From Bacteroidota bacterium (lineage in GTDB: Bacteria; Bacteroidota; Bacteroidia; AKYH767-A; OLB10), in contig JAHEYP010000013.1 in assembly GCA_023251535.1 (NCBI GenBank), positions 1 through 64,000 of the forward strand: a DNA stretch of 64,000 nt, written 5' to 3'. The notes under the pieces were generated by a model. That model saw only the letters and a program-made list of their open reading frames with translations, ran no database searches and had not been told where the DNA came from. Position 1 is the stretch's first letter. Every line of letters begins with the position of its first letter. The position numbers and the translations under genes are program-made. Shown piece by piece: positions 52,501 to 61,817 of the stretch.

Positions 52501-53778
52501 ACCTGTTGCACCTGATCCACCTCCACGTCCGTCACCACCATAAGTGATAGGCAATCCATCTAACCAACTTCCTGATAAATACTCATAGTAGTCATCAGTT
52601 GTATTTGGGTTACCGTTAGGTGTATTATTTACGTTTACATAGTATACGAAACGTGACATGATGATTTGCTCACCTGGTTCGTCAATTACACCATCTTTAT
52701 TGTTGTCAATTCCATCGTTAGGATCTGCAAGAGGTCCTTGGAAGAAGTCGATACCAGCAGCAGGAGGGTTAGTTCCGTATCCGCCACCACCATCATCATC
52801 TGGATCTCCGTTATACACGAATCCTAATCCTAATCCTACGTCGCAACCTACTAAGTCATCAGATGCATTTCCTAAATCTGGGTCACACCATACTCCGAAA
52901 TATGTAGAGTCAAGTACGTCGCTAGAACGGTTGATGATTTGATACTTGTAGAATGTCATGAAGTTGATCTCATTCGCTGTTTTGAAAGCAAAAGCTTGCG
53001 CTCTGATTTCAAGCCCGATAGGATCTGAACTTGTTTCTGTTTTGATATTACCAACATCGTTGAATACCCACCAGATTGATTTGTCTCCAAAAAGGTAATC
53101 GTTACATTCCACTTTCCCTGTTGAAGGATTTGATTGGTAATCTCCTTCTAATAAGAAGTAAGGATAATCACCAGCTTCATAATCGTAAACACCATTGTTA
53201 TCGGCATCAAAGAATGGAGCTAAATAAGGAAGCTCTCCTCTTGTTAAGTTACCGTTACCAGGCCATGTTTTGATATCATTTGTTGGGTCTCCACCAGCAA
53301 CGAAATCTTGAACATCTTTACGACTTACAGGCCAGAATCTATCGAACTCTTCACATGTAGAGTTTAGAATCGATGGTGATCCTGATGCTGTATCGATTGG
53401 ACCGCCCCAGAAATCATTTGATCCTGCTTGACGGTATGTTTGAGCAGCTACTTTTAACTGACCAGTTTGGTCGAAACCACCGATCCAAAGAGCTCCTGCA
53501 TAAATTGAATTTTTACCACTTCCGATTGGAACTTCGTAGTAAGGAGTTTGTCCTACCGGATCCCACCAAAGGTCACCTCCAACAAGGACACGTGCACGTA
53601 CCTGGTTAATATCCAGATCGATCTGAGAAGATGTAGTCGGACAAGTTGCAGCAACCCTTGTATTCTTAACGGGAGCATGCGCCGGCTTACTTCCTACATT
53701 CATCTTCGCGAATGTAGTCGCGGACCAACCAGCCACCATAATGAGGCTGAGCATGATCTTATATCGAAGCATTTTCAT
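49576..53778 (-). CDS. 1400-residue secreted protein with T9SS-like C-terminal domain
   Basis: Signal peptide (about 1-24, MKMLRYKIMLSLIMVAGWSA), then a long mature chain with Ca-binding-type Asp loops (DADNNGVYDYEAGDYP, DGIDNNKDGVIDEPG) like those of thrombospondin type 3 or dockerin modules. The C-terminal 110 residues (VVPNPYYAYSSYE ... CTISIYTLNGTLVRQFK ... VASGIYIIHVDAG ... GIMRPIDLDSF) form a FlgD-Ig / type A sorting-like domain, with a short tail after it. It lies between a TonB receptor (36-base gap) and a PorV-like barrel. Such large proteins recur at this place in Bacteroidetes but their function is not known to me. Confidence 0.8.
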   Translation of the reverse strand: MKMLRYKIMLSLIMVAGWSATTFAKMNVGSKPAHAPVKNTRVAATCPTTSSQIDLDINQVRARVLVGGDLWWDPVGQTPYYEVPIGSGKNSIYAGALWIGGFDQTGQLKVAAQTYRQAGSNDFWGGPIDTASGSPSILNSTCEEFDRFWPVSRKDVQDFVAGGDPTNDIKTWPGNGNLTRGELPYLAPFFDADNNGVYDYEAGDYPYFLLEGDYQSNPSTGKVECNDYLFGDKSIWWVFNDVGNIKTETSSDPIGLEIRAQAFAFKTANEINFMTFYKYQIINRSSDVLDSTYFGVWCDPDLGNASDDLVGCDVGLGLGFVYNGDPDDDGGGGYGTNPPAAGIDFFQGPLADPNDGIDNNKDGVIDEPGEQIIMSRFVYYVNVNNTPNGNPNTTDDYYEYLSGSWLDGLPITYGGDGRGGGSGATGTPCSYMFPDNTDPNFATPWTMVTANLQPDDMRWLQSAGTFTLRPGAVNYITTGMIWQRTTSGGPLASVSLLKLADQKAQAIFDNCFKILDGPDAPNVALREMDRKVIISLENVNTKKVELYNEVDAVIPKAVQNSTGGFDSLTTDERSYKFQGYKIYQVVDETVSDADVNDVSKAKLIAQVDLKDNIGQIVNYEYDNTLSAWVPQEKTTAVNLGLKHSFEISKDLFTQKDLVNYKPYYFLVVSYAYNNYRPFDPTNANTQNRPYVQGRNNIGIYSAIPHKSVVNNAGSVMNVAYGQGVQVKRIEGQGNGGNDLELTQASVDEILSSSLHRAENPVYEVGRGPINVTVYDPWGVKGGGFELAFSGISDNDYWYLYNNPSTYVSINDIYGNGSDLVTVITSGNSGIEAGTQITLSNVQGITSTPAINGSFEVTYANADTLKFAVTSVSGTFTTGTNAQLRSALSRATFNLGQINQQLYERNKLSMDISKINGQEPGNFGAANNGLIGGTKTYKNASDQWLSGIKDVDASSILTSTTNWILSGTTTNVDFLNPSPSYYMDSTEAYESILEGTWAPYLLASNAKTVAAPKPNRTPGTSNSLDLRSFIKWSYLPSVDVVITSDPSKWTRSVVLEMGEDTMPNIGGAKKFQKRKQASVDKNGRPYGDPNANASEASLTDTAGMGWFPGYAINVETGERLNIVFGENSSLVGENGDDMKWNPTSNTGNDANGRLSYGGMHYIYVYSKDTIAGGVGIYDDGFKVDSLFRLVNATGSSPAARAAFRTMAWTTMPIVSEGYTYNSASSSDVKISLRVKKNYKQFTSIGATAVNGGNPLYQFNVPGSYELSTNVTEKAKSALDYINVVPNPYYAYSSYEKTRKDQLDNRVRIVNLPSKCTISIYTLNGTLVRQFKRDVAGDVSTGQIVSEGRDDNLASTLDWDLKNTAGITVASGIYIIHVDAGSLGEKVVKWFGIMRPIDLDSF

Positions 53779-53814
53779 AGCGTTTTGTTCTGTTTTTTAA
53801 TTGTAAAGGGTTAA

Positions 53815-56800
53815 TTAGAAGTCGAAACGAACTCCCAAACGAGCTCTGCGAGGCAAGCTGTAATTATCAGGATTTAATAACTTGATTAAATACTGATCAG
53901 TAAACGCTTGCTGTGAAACCTGAGCACTTGATAATTGTTGTCCGTCAGCTGACTGAAGGAAACCATCATCAGTAGGGTTACCTGTTGCACGGTAAACTCC
54001 AACCACATTACGAGTATCCAATAAATTCTGGATTTGAAGATATACATTGAATGTTCCTGATTTTTTATCAGAGAATTTCACGTTGATGTCTTTGTCGATT
54101 TTTAAATCGATACGGAACTGCCAAGGAGTACGAGCACCATTGATGATACCTTCTACTGCACGTTGACCGTTATCTTGCCATCCAATTGCAGCTCCTTCAC
54201 GAGTTGCACGTGATTGACGAGTATATGGTGTTCCTGAGTTTGCGCGGAATACAAGGTTTGCTCCTGCATTTGCAAAAATAGGCTTGCCAAATAACATCGG
54301 ACCATTGTAATCAGCTCCATCATCATAACGGTAATCGATAGATGCTGTTAATTGGTGACGTGTATCGTAATCTAAAGGAATGATGAAACGAATGTTCGGT
54401 TGATCTGTATCTGTTAACTCAACGTTTGAGTTAGCTCCTGAACCTGTACCATCAGCAAATTGTAATGTATAACTTGCCATCATTCTCACATTTCCTGAAC
54501 GACGTAAATCGTAGCTTAATGATAAACCTTTTACAGTTCCAAAGTCGATGTTATCGTAAGTAGTGTATGTGTTTGGATATGCGAAGTTGATTTTAGTAAT
54601 CTGGATCATGTTTTTCAACTCACGGTAGAAAGCTGAAATTGTTAATGCAGATGTTTTACTTACTCTTTGCTTGAATCCAACTTCATAGTCAGTTGTTCTT
54701 TCAGGCTTCAATCCTGCGTTGTTTAATGTTCCATCAGGATTTGTTTTTAATGACAAATACTCACTTGGATCATTACGTAAGTTTGAAGAAGGACGTTGTG
54801 TTAATACATCATAGTGAGCGAAGAATTGTGCTTCGTCAGTGATGTTGAACGCAAACGCGATACGTGGCATTACAGAAATTTGTGGTTTGTAGTCTTCAAA
54901 TACTCCGTCAACATTCCATGTGTTACTTGCAATACTTCCTGCATCAGGCTTAACAGCAGGTACAATTGTTCCTGTTGCTGATTGTGATGCAATTACATCT
55001 GGGTCAGATACGATCTGTCCGTTTTTGTCATACCATACGTTTCCGTCACGGTATCCAATTACACTTGATAAATCACTTGCTGATGCTAAGTAAGGAACGA
55101 AGTCTCCACCGATGTTATCTGGGCGACCTGCAATCGATACAGGATATTCATCAACAGTATATGAATCTAATAATAAGTATTTGTCTTTTAATGCTTTTTG
55201 ATTTGCATCGAAACGGTCAACACGTAAACCAACATTGAAACTTAAGTTGTCGATTGTGAAACGATCTTGGATGTATCCTGCCATGTAAGTAGGACGGAAT
55301 GCTCCGATTTCACGAGTGTAGTTTCCACCGTTTTTCTTAGTGAAGTAATCTTTGAATGTTGGATTACCTGTGTATTTCTCACCTGTGTAATCAAATCCAT
55401 AGTAGCTTACTAATCCGTTTGCATTTAATTCATCTGCATTAAACATGTTGATGTTTAACTGATCAGGTGATAATGCGTCGAAATCTACATAAGCGTTGTT
55501 TGCTAAACCTAACTGAGAACGGATGTTTTCATAGAAACCATTTACAACATTTCCGTTTTCATCATAAGTCGCTGCATATGATGATCCGAAGTTGATCGTT
55601 GTAAGTGTAGTATCTCCACCTGTTCCGATAGTGTAAGTAGTATCTCCTAATGTAGGATCAATATCTGTTAAGTTGAAGTTAGCATATTGACGTCCTAATG
55701 TCCATAATGAACGAGGTGCCAAGCTAAATCCACGGTCTACACGTTGTTCGAATTCGAATCCAACTAATAAAGAGTGTTTCTTAACGTCAGCGTTACCGCT
55801 TAATGTTACGCGGAATTGATCGTTATCGAAGTTTTGGTAAGTATTTCTTAAGTTACCGATACCTTCCCAAATAGCCATTACGCTATTTGCTCCGTCACCG
55901 TTACGAATACCACCTGCACTTCTAACTGGATTTAAGCTTGATAATAATAAGCCATTGTTATGGTATGCATCTGCAATTGTTCCGAATGCTGCGTTAGTAT
56001 ATGCTTCAGCTAAAGGATTTAATCCCGCTGCTTCATATGAATAATCGAAGTCATACTGAGTTAATTGAGAAATATTGTTGCTATCAGCATCTAAGAAGTT
56101 AGTAAATTTAGGAGCACGGTGTCCATCGAATTTACCTACATAACCATAATTCCAGTAGTTGTCTTTATGGTTAGGATCTTGGTTGATTTGCTTGTTCTTT
56201 GAATATTCAGCTTGCACCGAGAAATATACATTCTTGAATACAGATGAATTGTCTTTTTCAGACTTGTAAGTAGACGCAATACGTTGAGTTAAACGTCCGA
56301 AAATACGGTAATCGATATCGATAATCTGAGGATTTTCTTCGAAGTTGTAAGCTGCACGGTTTAATGAGAAACTTCTCTTATCATTATTGTTGTAACTTCC
56401 GCCTAATGTGAAAGTAGTGAACTCAAATGGTTGATAATCAAACTTCGCAGTAAAACGATATCCTGTTTGCTTTACATTACTTTTTGTCTTTGATTTCTCA
56501 AAGTCATCATTTGTAAAGAATTGTCCTGCATTATAAGAACCAAAGCTTGTTGGAGATGTTTGATAAAGTTGGATCGGAGTTTGGCTATACGCACTATATA
56601 CATCATCTTTCAATTTGTACATTCCGATTCCTGAAGGATCAGCATCTTTTTCAGATTGATATTCACCTGAAAGGAAGAAACCTAATACTGCACGTTCTCC
56701 ACCATTTTCCAACTTTCTCTTAAGAAGAGGACCAGAGAAATCTGCCGATACAAGGTTGTATCCGTATTTATCGAATAATTCAGATGTTACCACCTCAATT

Positions 56801-57504
56801 CCTCCGTTAAATTCTTTTGAAGGACCACGAGTTGTGATCGCGATTACCCCTCCCGTTGCATCACCATATTGTGCCGGAGTACCACCAACGATGGCAGTAA
56901 CCTGCTCAATACCTGACTGAGGAAGTTTCTGAGAACCACGGATACGGATACCATCTACATAGTAGTCAGTTCCGTCAGAACGTGATCCACGAACGTTAAG
57001 ATCATCACCTTCGTCTTTTTGGAAAACTGAAGCAGCTTGAGCAGCCACCGACTTTACGTCGCGGGTTGGTGCAGCTTGGATGTCTTCACGGGTCAATGTA
57101 GCACCTTGCTGAACATTGTCCTTTTCAAATAAAGGAGCCTTGTAGCTAACTACTTCGACTGCTTTTTCAAATTCGAATACTTGCTTTGAAATCACAAGAT
57201 CCTGAAACGTAGTCTTGTCGATAGACACAACTACATCGTTAATTACCAGCTCTTTATAGCCGGTATACTTGATTTTCAAGGTATACTTACCTGCCGTTAA
57301 CGGCTTGATAGTATATTCTCCATCGAAATCTGACTGGCCACCTGAAATTTGAGTTCCATTCATTTCTGCTATTACAGTAGCGAATGGGATCGGTTCCTTG
57401 GTTGCCTTGTCTAGGATTTTACCTCTGATGCCACCGGATTGAGCAAGCACTCCGACGCACGCAGCAAGTAAAAACGCAAGGGTTAAGTAGACGTTCCTTA
57501 TCAT
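53815..57504 (-). CDS. TonB-dependent receptor, large, with carboxypeptidase-like domain
   Basis: 1229 residues: signal peptide (MIRNVYLTLAFLLAACVGVLA), CarboxypepD_reg-like domain (about 22-105: GGIRGKILDKATKEPIPFAT, SDFDGEYTIKPLTAGKYTLK), plug (about 130-240, NVRGSRSDGTDYYVDGIRI, GDATGGVIAITTRGP) and a long barrel to the final RLGVRFDF. It is longer than simple siderophore receptors, like the transporters of large ligands, but no SusD partner is adjacent. The downstream order receptor, 1400-residue protein, PorV-like suggests a dedicated surface assembly. The ligand is unknown. First gene of the triad; the promoter is listed separately. Confidence 0.94.
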   Translation of the reverse strand: MIRNVYLTLAFLLAACVGVLAQSGGIRGKILDKATKEPIPFATVIAEMNGTQISGGQSDFDGEYTIKPLTAGKYTLKIKYTGYKELVINDVVVSIDKTTFQDLVISKQVFEFEKAVEVVSYKAPLFEKDNVQQGATLTREDIQAAPTRDVKSVAAQAASVFQKDEGDDLNVRGSRSDGTDYYVDGIRIRGSQKLPQSGIEQVTAIVGGTPAQYGDATGGVIAITTRGPSKEFNGGIEVVTSELFDKYGYNLVSADFSGPLLKRKLENGGERAVLGFFLSGEYQSEKDADPSGIGMYKLKDDVYSAYSQTPIQLYQTSPTSFGSYNAGQFFTNDDFEKSKTKSNVKQTGYRFTAKFDYQPFEFTTFTLGGSYNNNDKRSFSLNRAAYNFEENPQIIDIDYRIFGRLTQRIASTYKSEKDNSSVFKNVYFSVQAEYSKNKQINQDPNHKDNYWNYGYVGKFDGHRAPKFTNFLDADSNNISQLTQYDFDYSYEAAGLNPLAEAYTNAAFGTIADAYHNNGLLLSSLNPVRSAGGIRNGDGANSVMAIWEGIGNLRNTYQNFDNDQFRVTLSGNADVKKHSLLVGFEFEQRVDRGFSLAPRSLWTLGRQYANFNLTDIDPTLGDTTYTIGTGGDTTLTTINFGSSYAATYDENGNVVNGFYENIRSQLGLANNAYVDFDALSPDQLNINMFNADELNANGLVSYYGFDYTGEKYTGNPTFKDYFTKKNGGNYTREIGAFRPTYMAGYIQDRFTIDNLSFNVGLRVDRFDANQKALKDKYLLLDSYTVDEYPVSIAGRPDNIGGDFVPYLASASDLSSVIGYRDGNVWYDKNGQIVSDPDVIASQSATGTIVPAVKPDAGSIASNTWNVDGVFEDYKPQISVMPRIAFAFNITDEAQFFAHYDVLTQRPSSNLRNDPSEYLSLKTNPDGTLNNAGLKPERTTDYEVGFKQRVSKTSALTISAFYRELKNMIQITKINFAYPNTYTTYDNIDFGTVKGLSLSYDLRRSGNVRMMASYTLQFADGTGSGANSNVELTDTDQPNIRFIIPLDYDTRHQLTASIDYRYDDGADYNGPMLFGKPIFANAGANLVFRANSGTPYTRQSRATREGAAIGWQDNGQRAVEGIINGARTPWQFRIDLKIDKDINVKFSDKKSGTFNVYLQIQNLLDTRNVVGVYRATGNPTDDGFLQSADGQQLSSAQVSQQAFTDQYLIKLLNPDNYSLPRRARLGVRFDF

Positions 57505-57558
57505 AGGGTTAATTTATTGTCAGCTGGGTGTTAATGTTTAGTTAATCATGGTTGCGGG

Positions 57559-57591
57559 TAAAAGTAGAAACAAATGAAACAATTTCCCAAA
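57559..57591 (-). promoter_or_regulatory. candidate promoter of the TonB / 1400-residue / PorV unit
   Basis: On the minus strand TTTG, 21 bases, then TACTTTTA (seven of eight with TAnnTTTG). It leaves a leader of about 50 bases before the ATG at 57504. Confidence 0.45.
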
Positions 57592-57777
57592 TCGGGCCAT
57601 TCATTTTTTATGGTTTTGGCCTCTGAGAGCCAGCCTTGGCTTTTAGAGGGTCATTGTTTAAACGTTTATTTGATTCACTTTTCAGTCGAAGGATTTTGTT
57701 CTAACTCTTTGCTTTTCAACGCTCTTATTGGAATAAAATGGGTCGTTTTGGTCGATAATCGGCGGCTTCTTGTCACC

Positions 57778-57812
57778 CAAATTGTTAATAACCTTAATTT
57801 TTTAACAATTTG
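57778..57812. promoter_or_regulatory. perfect 11-base inverted repeat (operator or hairpin)
   Basis: CAAATTGTTAA (57778-57788) and TTAACAATTTG (57802-57812) are exact reverse complements separated by 13 bases. It lies in the 697-base gap between the divergent TonB receptor and smc. The symmetry fits an operator for a dimeric regulator, or an RNA hairpin. No T-run follows the second arm. Confidence 0.5.
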
Positions 57813-57828
57813 CTTTAGCACCGTTTTT

Positions 57829-57850
57829 TTTCGGGTAGAGCATCCCGAAA
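57829..57850. other. small hairpin in the receptor-smc gap
   Basis: Arms TTTCGGG / CCCGAAA with an 8-base loop, just after the 11-base inverted repeat. The T-rich run precedes it rather than follows on the plus strand, so on the minus strand it could act as a terminator; no minus-strand transcript is known to need one. Confidence 0.3.
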
Positions 57851-58062
57851 CCGAGTTTTTGCTTACTGAATTGACAATAACATCGCCTGAAATGTTGTCT
57901 GATGTTGCATTTATTTGTTAAATGACTGTTATTCAATGATTAATATTCTAAATGCTCGTTTTGGCATGATTTCTCATTTTTGAAATCCTTCGTTTTTTCT
58001 AACCCCTCCGATTTAATTCGTTTATTAGTCGTGTTGCAATAGCTTTAACGACTTCCATTTTT

Positions 58063-58070
58063 TACATTTG
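58063..58070 (+). promoter_or_regulatory. candidate smc -7 box
   Basis: TACATTTG is a perfect TAnnTTTG, 131 bases before the smc ATG. No TTTG stands 17-23 bases upstream. The rest of the gap to 58201 shows nothing definite. Confidence 0.4.
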
Positions 58071-58201
58071 CAATCGGTTTCCCGAACCGGAAGCTCTATC
58101 TGTTTTCAGGTAAGGTTCATCCGGCTAAATAATCCAGTAATATCCTATATAAAGTTTAACGTTGCTTGTTGCGACGGACTTTGCTTAATTGCATTAATTG
58201 A

Positions 58202-61200
58202 ATGAGACTAAAATCACTTGAGATTAAAGGCTTCAAAAGTTTTGGAGATAAAGTTTTGATTCACTTCGACGAAGGCGTTACCGCTATCGTTGGACCTAAC
58301 GGTTCAGGTAAATCGAATGTGGTCGACGCTATGCGTTGGGTTCTTGGTGAACAAAAAACCAGAATGCTCCGTTCCGAAAAAATGGAGAACATCATTTTCA
58401 ATGGAACTAAAACAAGAAAAGCGGCTAACCTTGCTGAGGTAAGCTTAACTTTTGAAAATAATAAAGGAATTCTTCCTACCGAGTATTCTTCTGTTAGTAT
58501 CACTCGTCGTTTATACCGCTCAGGCGAAAGTGAATATCAATTGAATGGTGTTACTTGTCGTTTAAAGGATATTAATGATTTGTTTCTCGATACTGGTATC
58601 GGTCCCGATTCTTATGCTATCATCGAGTTGAATATGGTGGATGATATTCTGAAGGATAGAAATAACACCATTAAAACTTTGCTCGAAGAAGCTGCGGGAA
58701 TTTCGAAATATAAAATCAGAAAGAAACAAACTTTTCAGAAACTCGAAGAAACGGACGCCGATTTAAATCGTGTTAATGATTTACTTTTTGAAATCGAGAA
58801 GAGCTTAAAACAACTTGAATCACAAGCGAAAAAAACAGATCGTTATTATCGTTTGCGCGAAGAATACAAAACGTTAAGCACTCAACTTGCGCTGTATTCT
58901 ATTCGTCATCATCGTTCTTCCTTAACGTCATTACAACAACGCGAACAAGAACAATTTGCTTCTAAAACGGAGTTGCAGTCGAAACTTGAAGAACTTGAAT
59001 TAAGTCTCCAAACTATAAAGCAAAGCAGCACTGAAAAGGAACTGCAATTGCAAACAGTTCAGAAATCTTTGAACGATAAAATTCTTGAAATTACTCGTTT
59101 CGAAAATGAAGAGAAAAACAAGAATGAGCGTTTCAATTTTTTAATTGAAAAACAAAAACAACTCGAACAGCAAACTGAACAAGACGAAAAAACTTTAGTT
59201 GATGTTACTGAAAATATAAGTCAGTTAAACGAAGAAAAAATTCGTGAAGAAGAACATCTCAAGAAATTAGAAGAGGATGTCGCTAACTTCCGCAAAGAAG
59301 CTGAAGAGAGTAAAAAAGCTTATGAAGAGTCGCTGGTTGCTATCAAAGATCTTAACCAAAAGATCTATCAACAGCGTTCGATGATCAATGAGTTTGAAAC
59401 GAAGCAGGCCGTTCGCCAAACGCGTTTCAATTCTGTACAAGAGGAATTAAAACGTTTACAGTTAAATCAAGAAGAGAATAGCAATAAGCTTTCAGGACTT
59501 GAAGAACAACTAACTGCTCTCTTACCTCAAAAAGATCATGCCGACGAAGATCTTAAAAAACTAAAACAACTTCGTCTTGAATTAGAAGAACAATCTCGTG
59601 TTTCGGATAGCCGTATCCGTGAGACTAATCAAGTTGTGCAGGCTGAATCTAGAAAATTAGATGCGAAGCATAACGAGTATCAATTAACCAAGAATTTGCT
59701 TGAGCAAATGGAAGGTTATCCCGAGTCGATTCGTTATCTGAAAAAGAACGACGATCGATTTAAACAGGCTCCGTTACTTTCTGAAATCATTGTTTGTAAT
59801 GATGAATATAAAGTGGCCATCGAGAATTACCTCGAACCTTACTTAAATCATTTTGTTGTTGAAACTAATGAGCAAGCTTGGGCTGCACTTCAAGTGCTGA
59901 ACGAATCTTCTAAGGGTCGCGCACATTTCTTTATTCTCGAAAATCTTAAATCATTCAGCCCTGTAAATACAGGAGCAATTAATGGTTGTACCTCTGCATT
60001 GTCAGCTATTGAAGGCGACTCGAAATATGATGCGTTATTCAAAATGCTTTTGTCGCATGTTTATATTTTAGATGACAATAACAGCTTTGAAAATTTCCGC
60101 ATCAACGATCAGCAATCGTTAGTTGTTCTTTCGAAAAACGGAAATTTCCTTCGTCAGAAGTATGCGATTGGCGGCGGATCAATTGGCAAGTTCGATGGTA
60201 AACGTACAGGTAAATTTAGAAATCTTGAAAAGCTTGCCGAAGAGATTAAAGAGCAAGAACATACTATTGAAGGATTAAAAGCTACGTTGGCAGAAGCTGA
60301 AAAGGAATTACAAGAAATAAAGAAAAGTATTTCTGAAACGCAGTCGTTGATTTCACGTCAGGAGACGGAGTTTATGAAGTTCAGCGGACAAGTAAATTCC
60401 TTACAGAGTAACCGCGACTTCATGCGCAACACGCTTGAACAAGCGAAAAACAACACTGCTCGTTTAGAAGAAGAACTCGGATCTATTCAACGTTTAATTG
60501 AAGAAGAAAAAGCGAATCCGGATTTATCACCTGAAATTCTAAACCAGCGATTAGAGAATTTAATTCAGCAGTTGAATGTTCAACAAGAGCATTCGGTTCA
60601 ATTGCAAAAAGAATCGGGAGAAAAATCGCAATCTTTCAACCAACAGAATATCTTATTGCTTCAACAGCAAAACAGAATTCAGAATATTGTTCGCGACTTA
60701 GGCTACAGAAATAACCAAACTGCTACGCTACAGAAGAACAAAGAGAATTATGCTATTGAACTCACTTCAGTAAAAGAACAAACTGAACTGTTAATGTCGG
60801 GCATGGCTTCTTCGAGCGATGAGTTGAAGAAGTTAATCGAGGAAAGAATTGATTTAGAAAATCAATTTAAAGTTTCTGAGAAAGAATATAACACAGCTAA
60901 AATCAGCATTGACGCTGAAGAGAAAAAGCTGGGAGAATTCAGAAGAAATAAAGAGCAAACTGATGCTTCATTGCAATCTGTGCATGATGAGTTAAATGAA
61001 TTGAAACTTCAAATGAACTCATTGAAGGAACGTTTAAGCATCGAATTCAGCATCGACATTAACGATCTTGCCGAGCAGGAACCTGATCCTGAATTTAATG
61101 AAGAAGAAATGCGTCCAAAGGCCGAACAATTGCGTAAACGCGTGACTGAATTCGGACCGATAAATCCGATGGCATTAGAACAATACAAGGAGATTAAAGA

Positions 61201-61759
61201 GCGCTACGATTTCATCGTTAAAGAAAAAACCGATTTGCAGAATGCGAAAGATGCGTTGTTACAAGCGATCAGCGAAATCGATAGCACTGCTCAAACAGTT
61301 TTCATGGAAGCATTCACTCAAGTAAGGACTAACTTTATCAGAGTATTCCGTTCGTTGTTTACCGATGATGATAACTGCGACTTAGTAATTTCAGATGCAG
61401 CTAATCCACTTGAATCGGATATTAATATCATTGCTCAGCCGAAAGGAAAAAAACCACTGAGTATTCATCAGTTGTCGGGAGGAGAAAAAACACTTACCGC
61501 TACTGCCCTACTCTTTGGAATTTACTTACTAAAGCCTGCGCCATTCTGTATCTTCGATGAGGTTGATGCTCCGTTAGATGATAATAATATCGATAAGTTC
61601 AACAACATCATTAAGAAGTTCAGCAGCGAATCACAGTTCATCATCATTACACATAATAAGAAAACGATGGCTGCTACCGATATCATGTATGGTATCACGA
61701 TGGCAGAACCAGGAGTTACTAGTGTAGTTCCGGTTGATATGAGAACATTTGCCGACTAA
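58202..61759 (+). CDS. smc: chromosome segregation protein SMC
   Basis: Condensin-type ATPase that compacts and segregates the chromosome. 1185 residues, full length. N-terminal Walker A GPNGSGKS (31-38) in a globular head, long coiled coil (about 170-500), hinge (about 515-640) with YPESIRYLKKND and the glycine-rich GGGSIGKFDGKRTGK, second coiled coil (about 660-1010), C-terminal signature LSGGEKTLTATALLF (about 1090) and Walker B FCIFDEVDAPLDD (about 1118). ScpA and ScpB are not in the window. Confidence 0.98.
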   Translation: MRLKSLEIKGFKSFGDKVLIHFDEGVTAIVGPNGSGKSNVVDAMRWVLGEQKTRMLRSEKMENIIFNGTKTRKAANLAEVSLTFENNKGILPTEYSSVSITRRLYRSGESEYQLNGVTCRLKDINDLFLDTGIGPDSYAIIELNMVDDILKDRNNTIKTLLEEAAGISKYKIRKKQTFQKLEETDADLNRVNDLLFEIEKSLKQLESQAKKTDRYYRLREEYKTLSTQLALYSIRHHRSSLTSLQQREQEQFASKTELQSKLEELELSLQTIKQSSTEKELQLQTVQKSLNDKILEITRFENEEKNKNERFNFLIEKQKQLEQQTEQDEKTLVDVTENISQLNEEKIREEEHLKKLEEDVANFRKEAEESKKAYEESLVAIKDLNQKIYQQRSMINEFETKQAVRQTRFNSVQEELKRLQLNQEENSNKLSGLEEQLTALLPQKDHADEDLKKLKQLRLELEEQSRVSDSRIRETNQVVQAESRKLDAKHNEYQLTKNLLEQMEGYPESIRYLKKNDDRFKQAPLLSEIIVCNDEYKVAIENYLEPYLNHFVVETNEQAWAALQVLNESSKGRAHFFILENLKSFSPVNTGAINGCTSALSAIEGDSKYDALFKMLLSHVYILDDNNSFENFRINDQQSLVVLSKNGNFLRQKYAIGGGSIGKFDGKRTGKFRNLEKLAEEIKEQEHTIEGLKATLAEAEKELQEIKKSISETQSLISRQETEFMKFSGQVNSLQSNRDFMRNTLEQAKNNTARLEEELGSIQRLIEEEKANPDLSPEILNQRLENLIQQLNVQQEHSVQLQKESGEKSQSFNQQNILLLQQQNRIQNIVRDLGYRNNQTATLQKNKENYAIELTSVKEQTELLMSGMASSSDELKKLIEERIDLENQFKVSEKEYNTAKISIDAEEKKLGEFRRNKEQTDASLQSVHDELNELKLQMNSLKERLSIEFSIDINDLAEQEPDPEFNEEEMRPKAEQLRKRVTEFGPINPMALEQYKEIKERYDFIVKEKTDLQNAKDALLQAISEIDSTAQTVFMEAFTQVRTNFIRVFRSLFTDDDNCDLVISDAANPLESDINIIAQPKGKKPLSIHQLSGGEKTLTATALLFGIYLLKPAPFCIFDEVDAPLDDNNIDKFNNIIKKFSSESQFIIITHNKKTMAATDIMYGITMAEPGVTSVVPVDMRTFAD

Positions 61760-61780
61760 GAATTAAAATTGATATAAAAT

Positions 61781-61816
61781 AAAAAATCCCGGACTCATTA
61801 AGTACCGGGATTTTTT
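61781..61816. terminator. bidirectional terminator
   Basis: Perfect 12-base arms AAAAAATCCCGG / CCGGGATTTTTT between smc and the convergent small gene. Confidence 0.92.
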
Positions 61817-61817
61817 A

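Noticed and set aside
57574-57921. Open frame of 115 residues in the receptor-smc gap
   Set aside because: No domain, no promoter at its start, and it overlaps the triad promoter and the inverted repeats.
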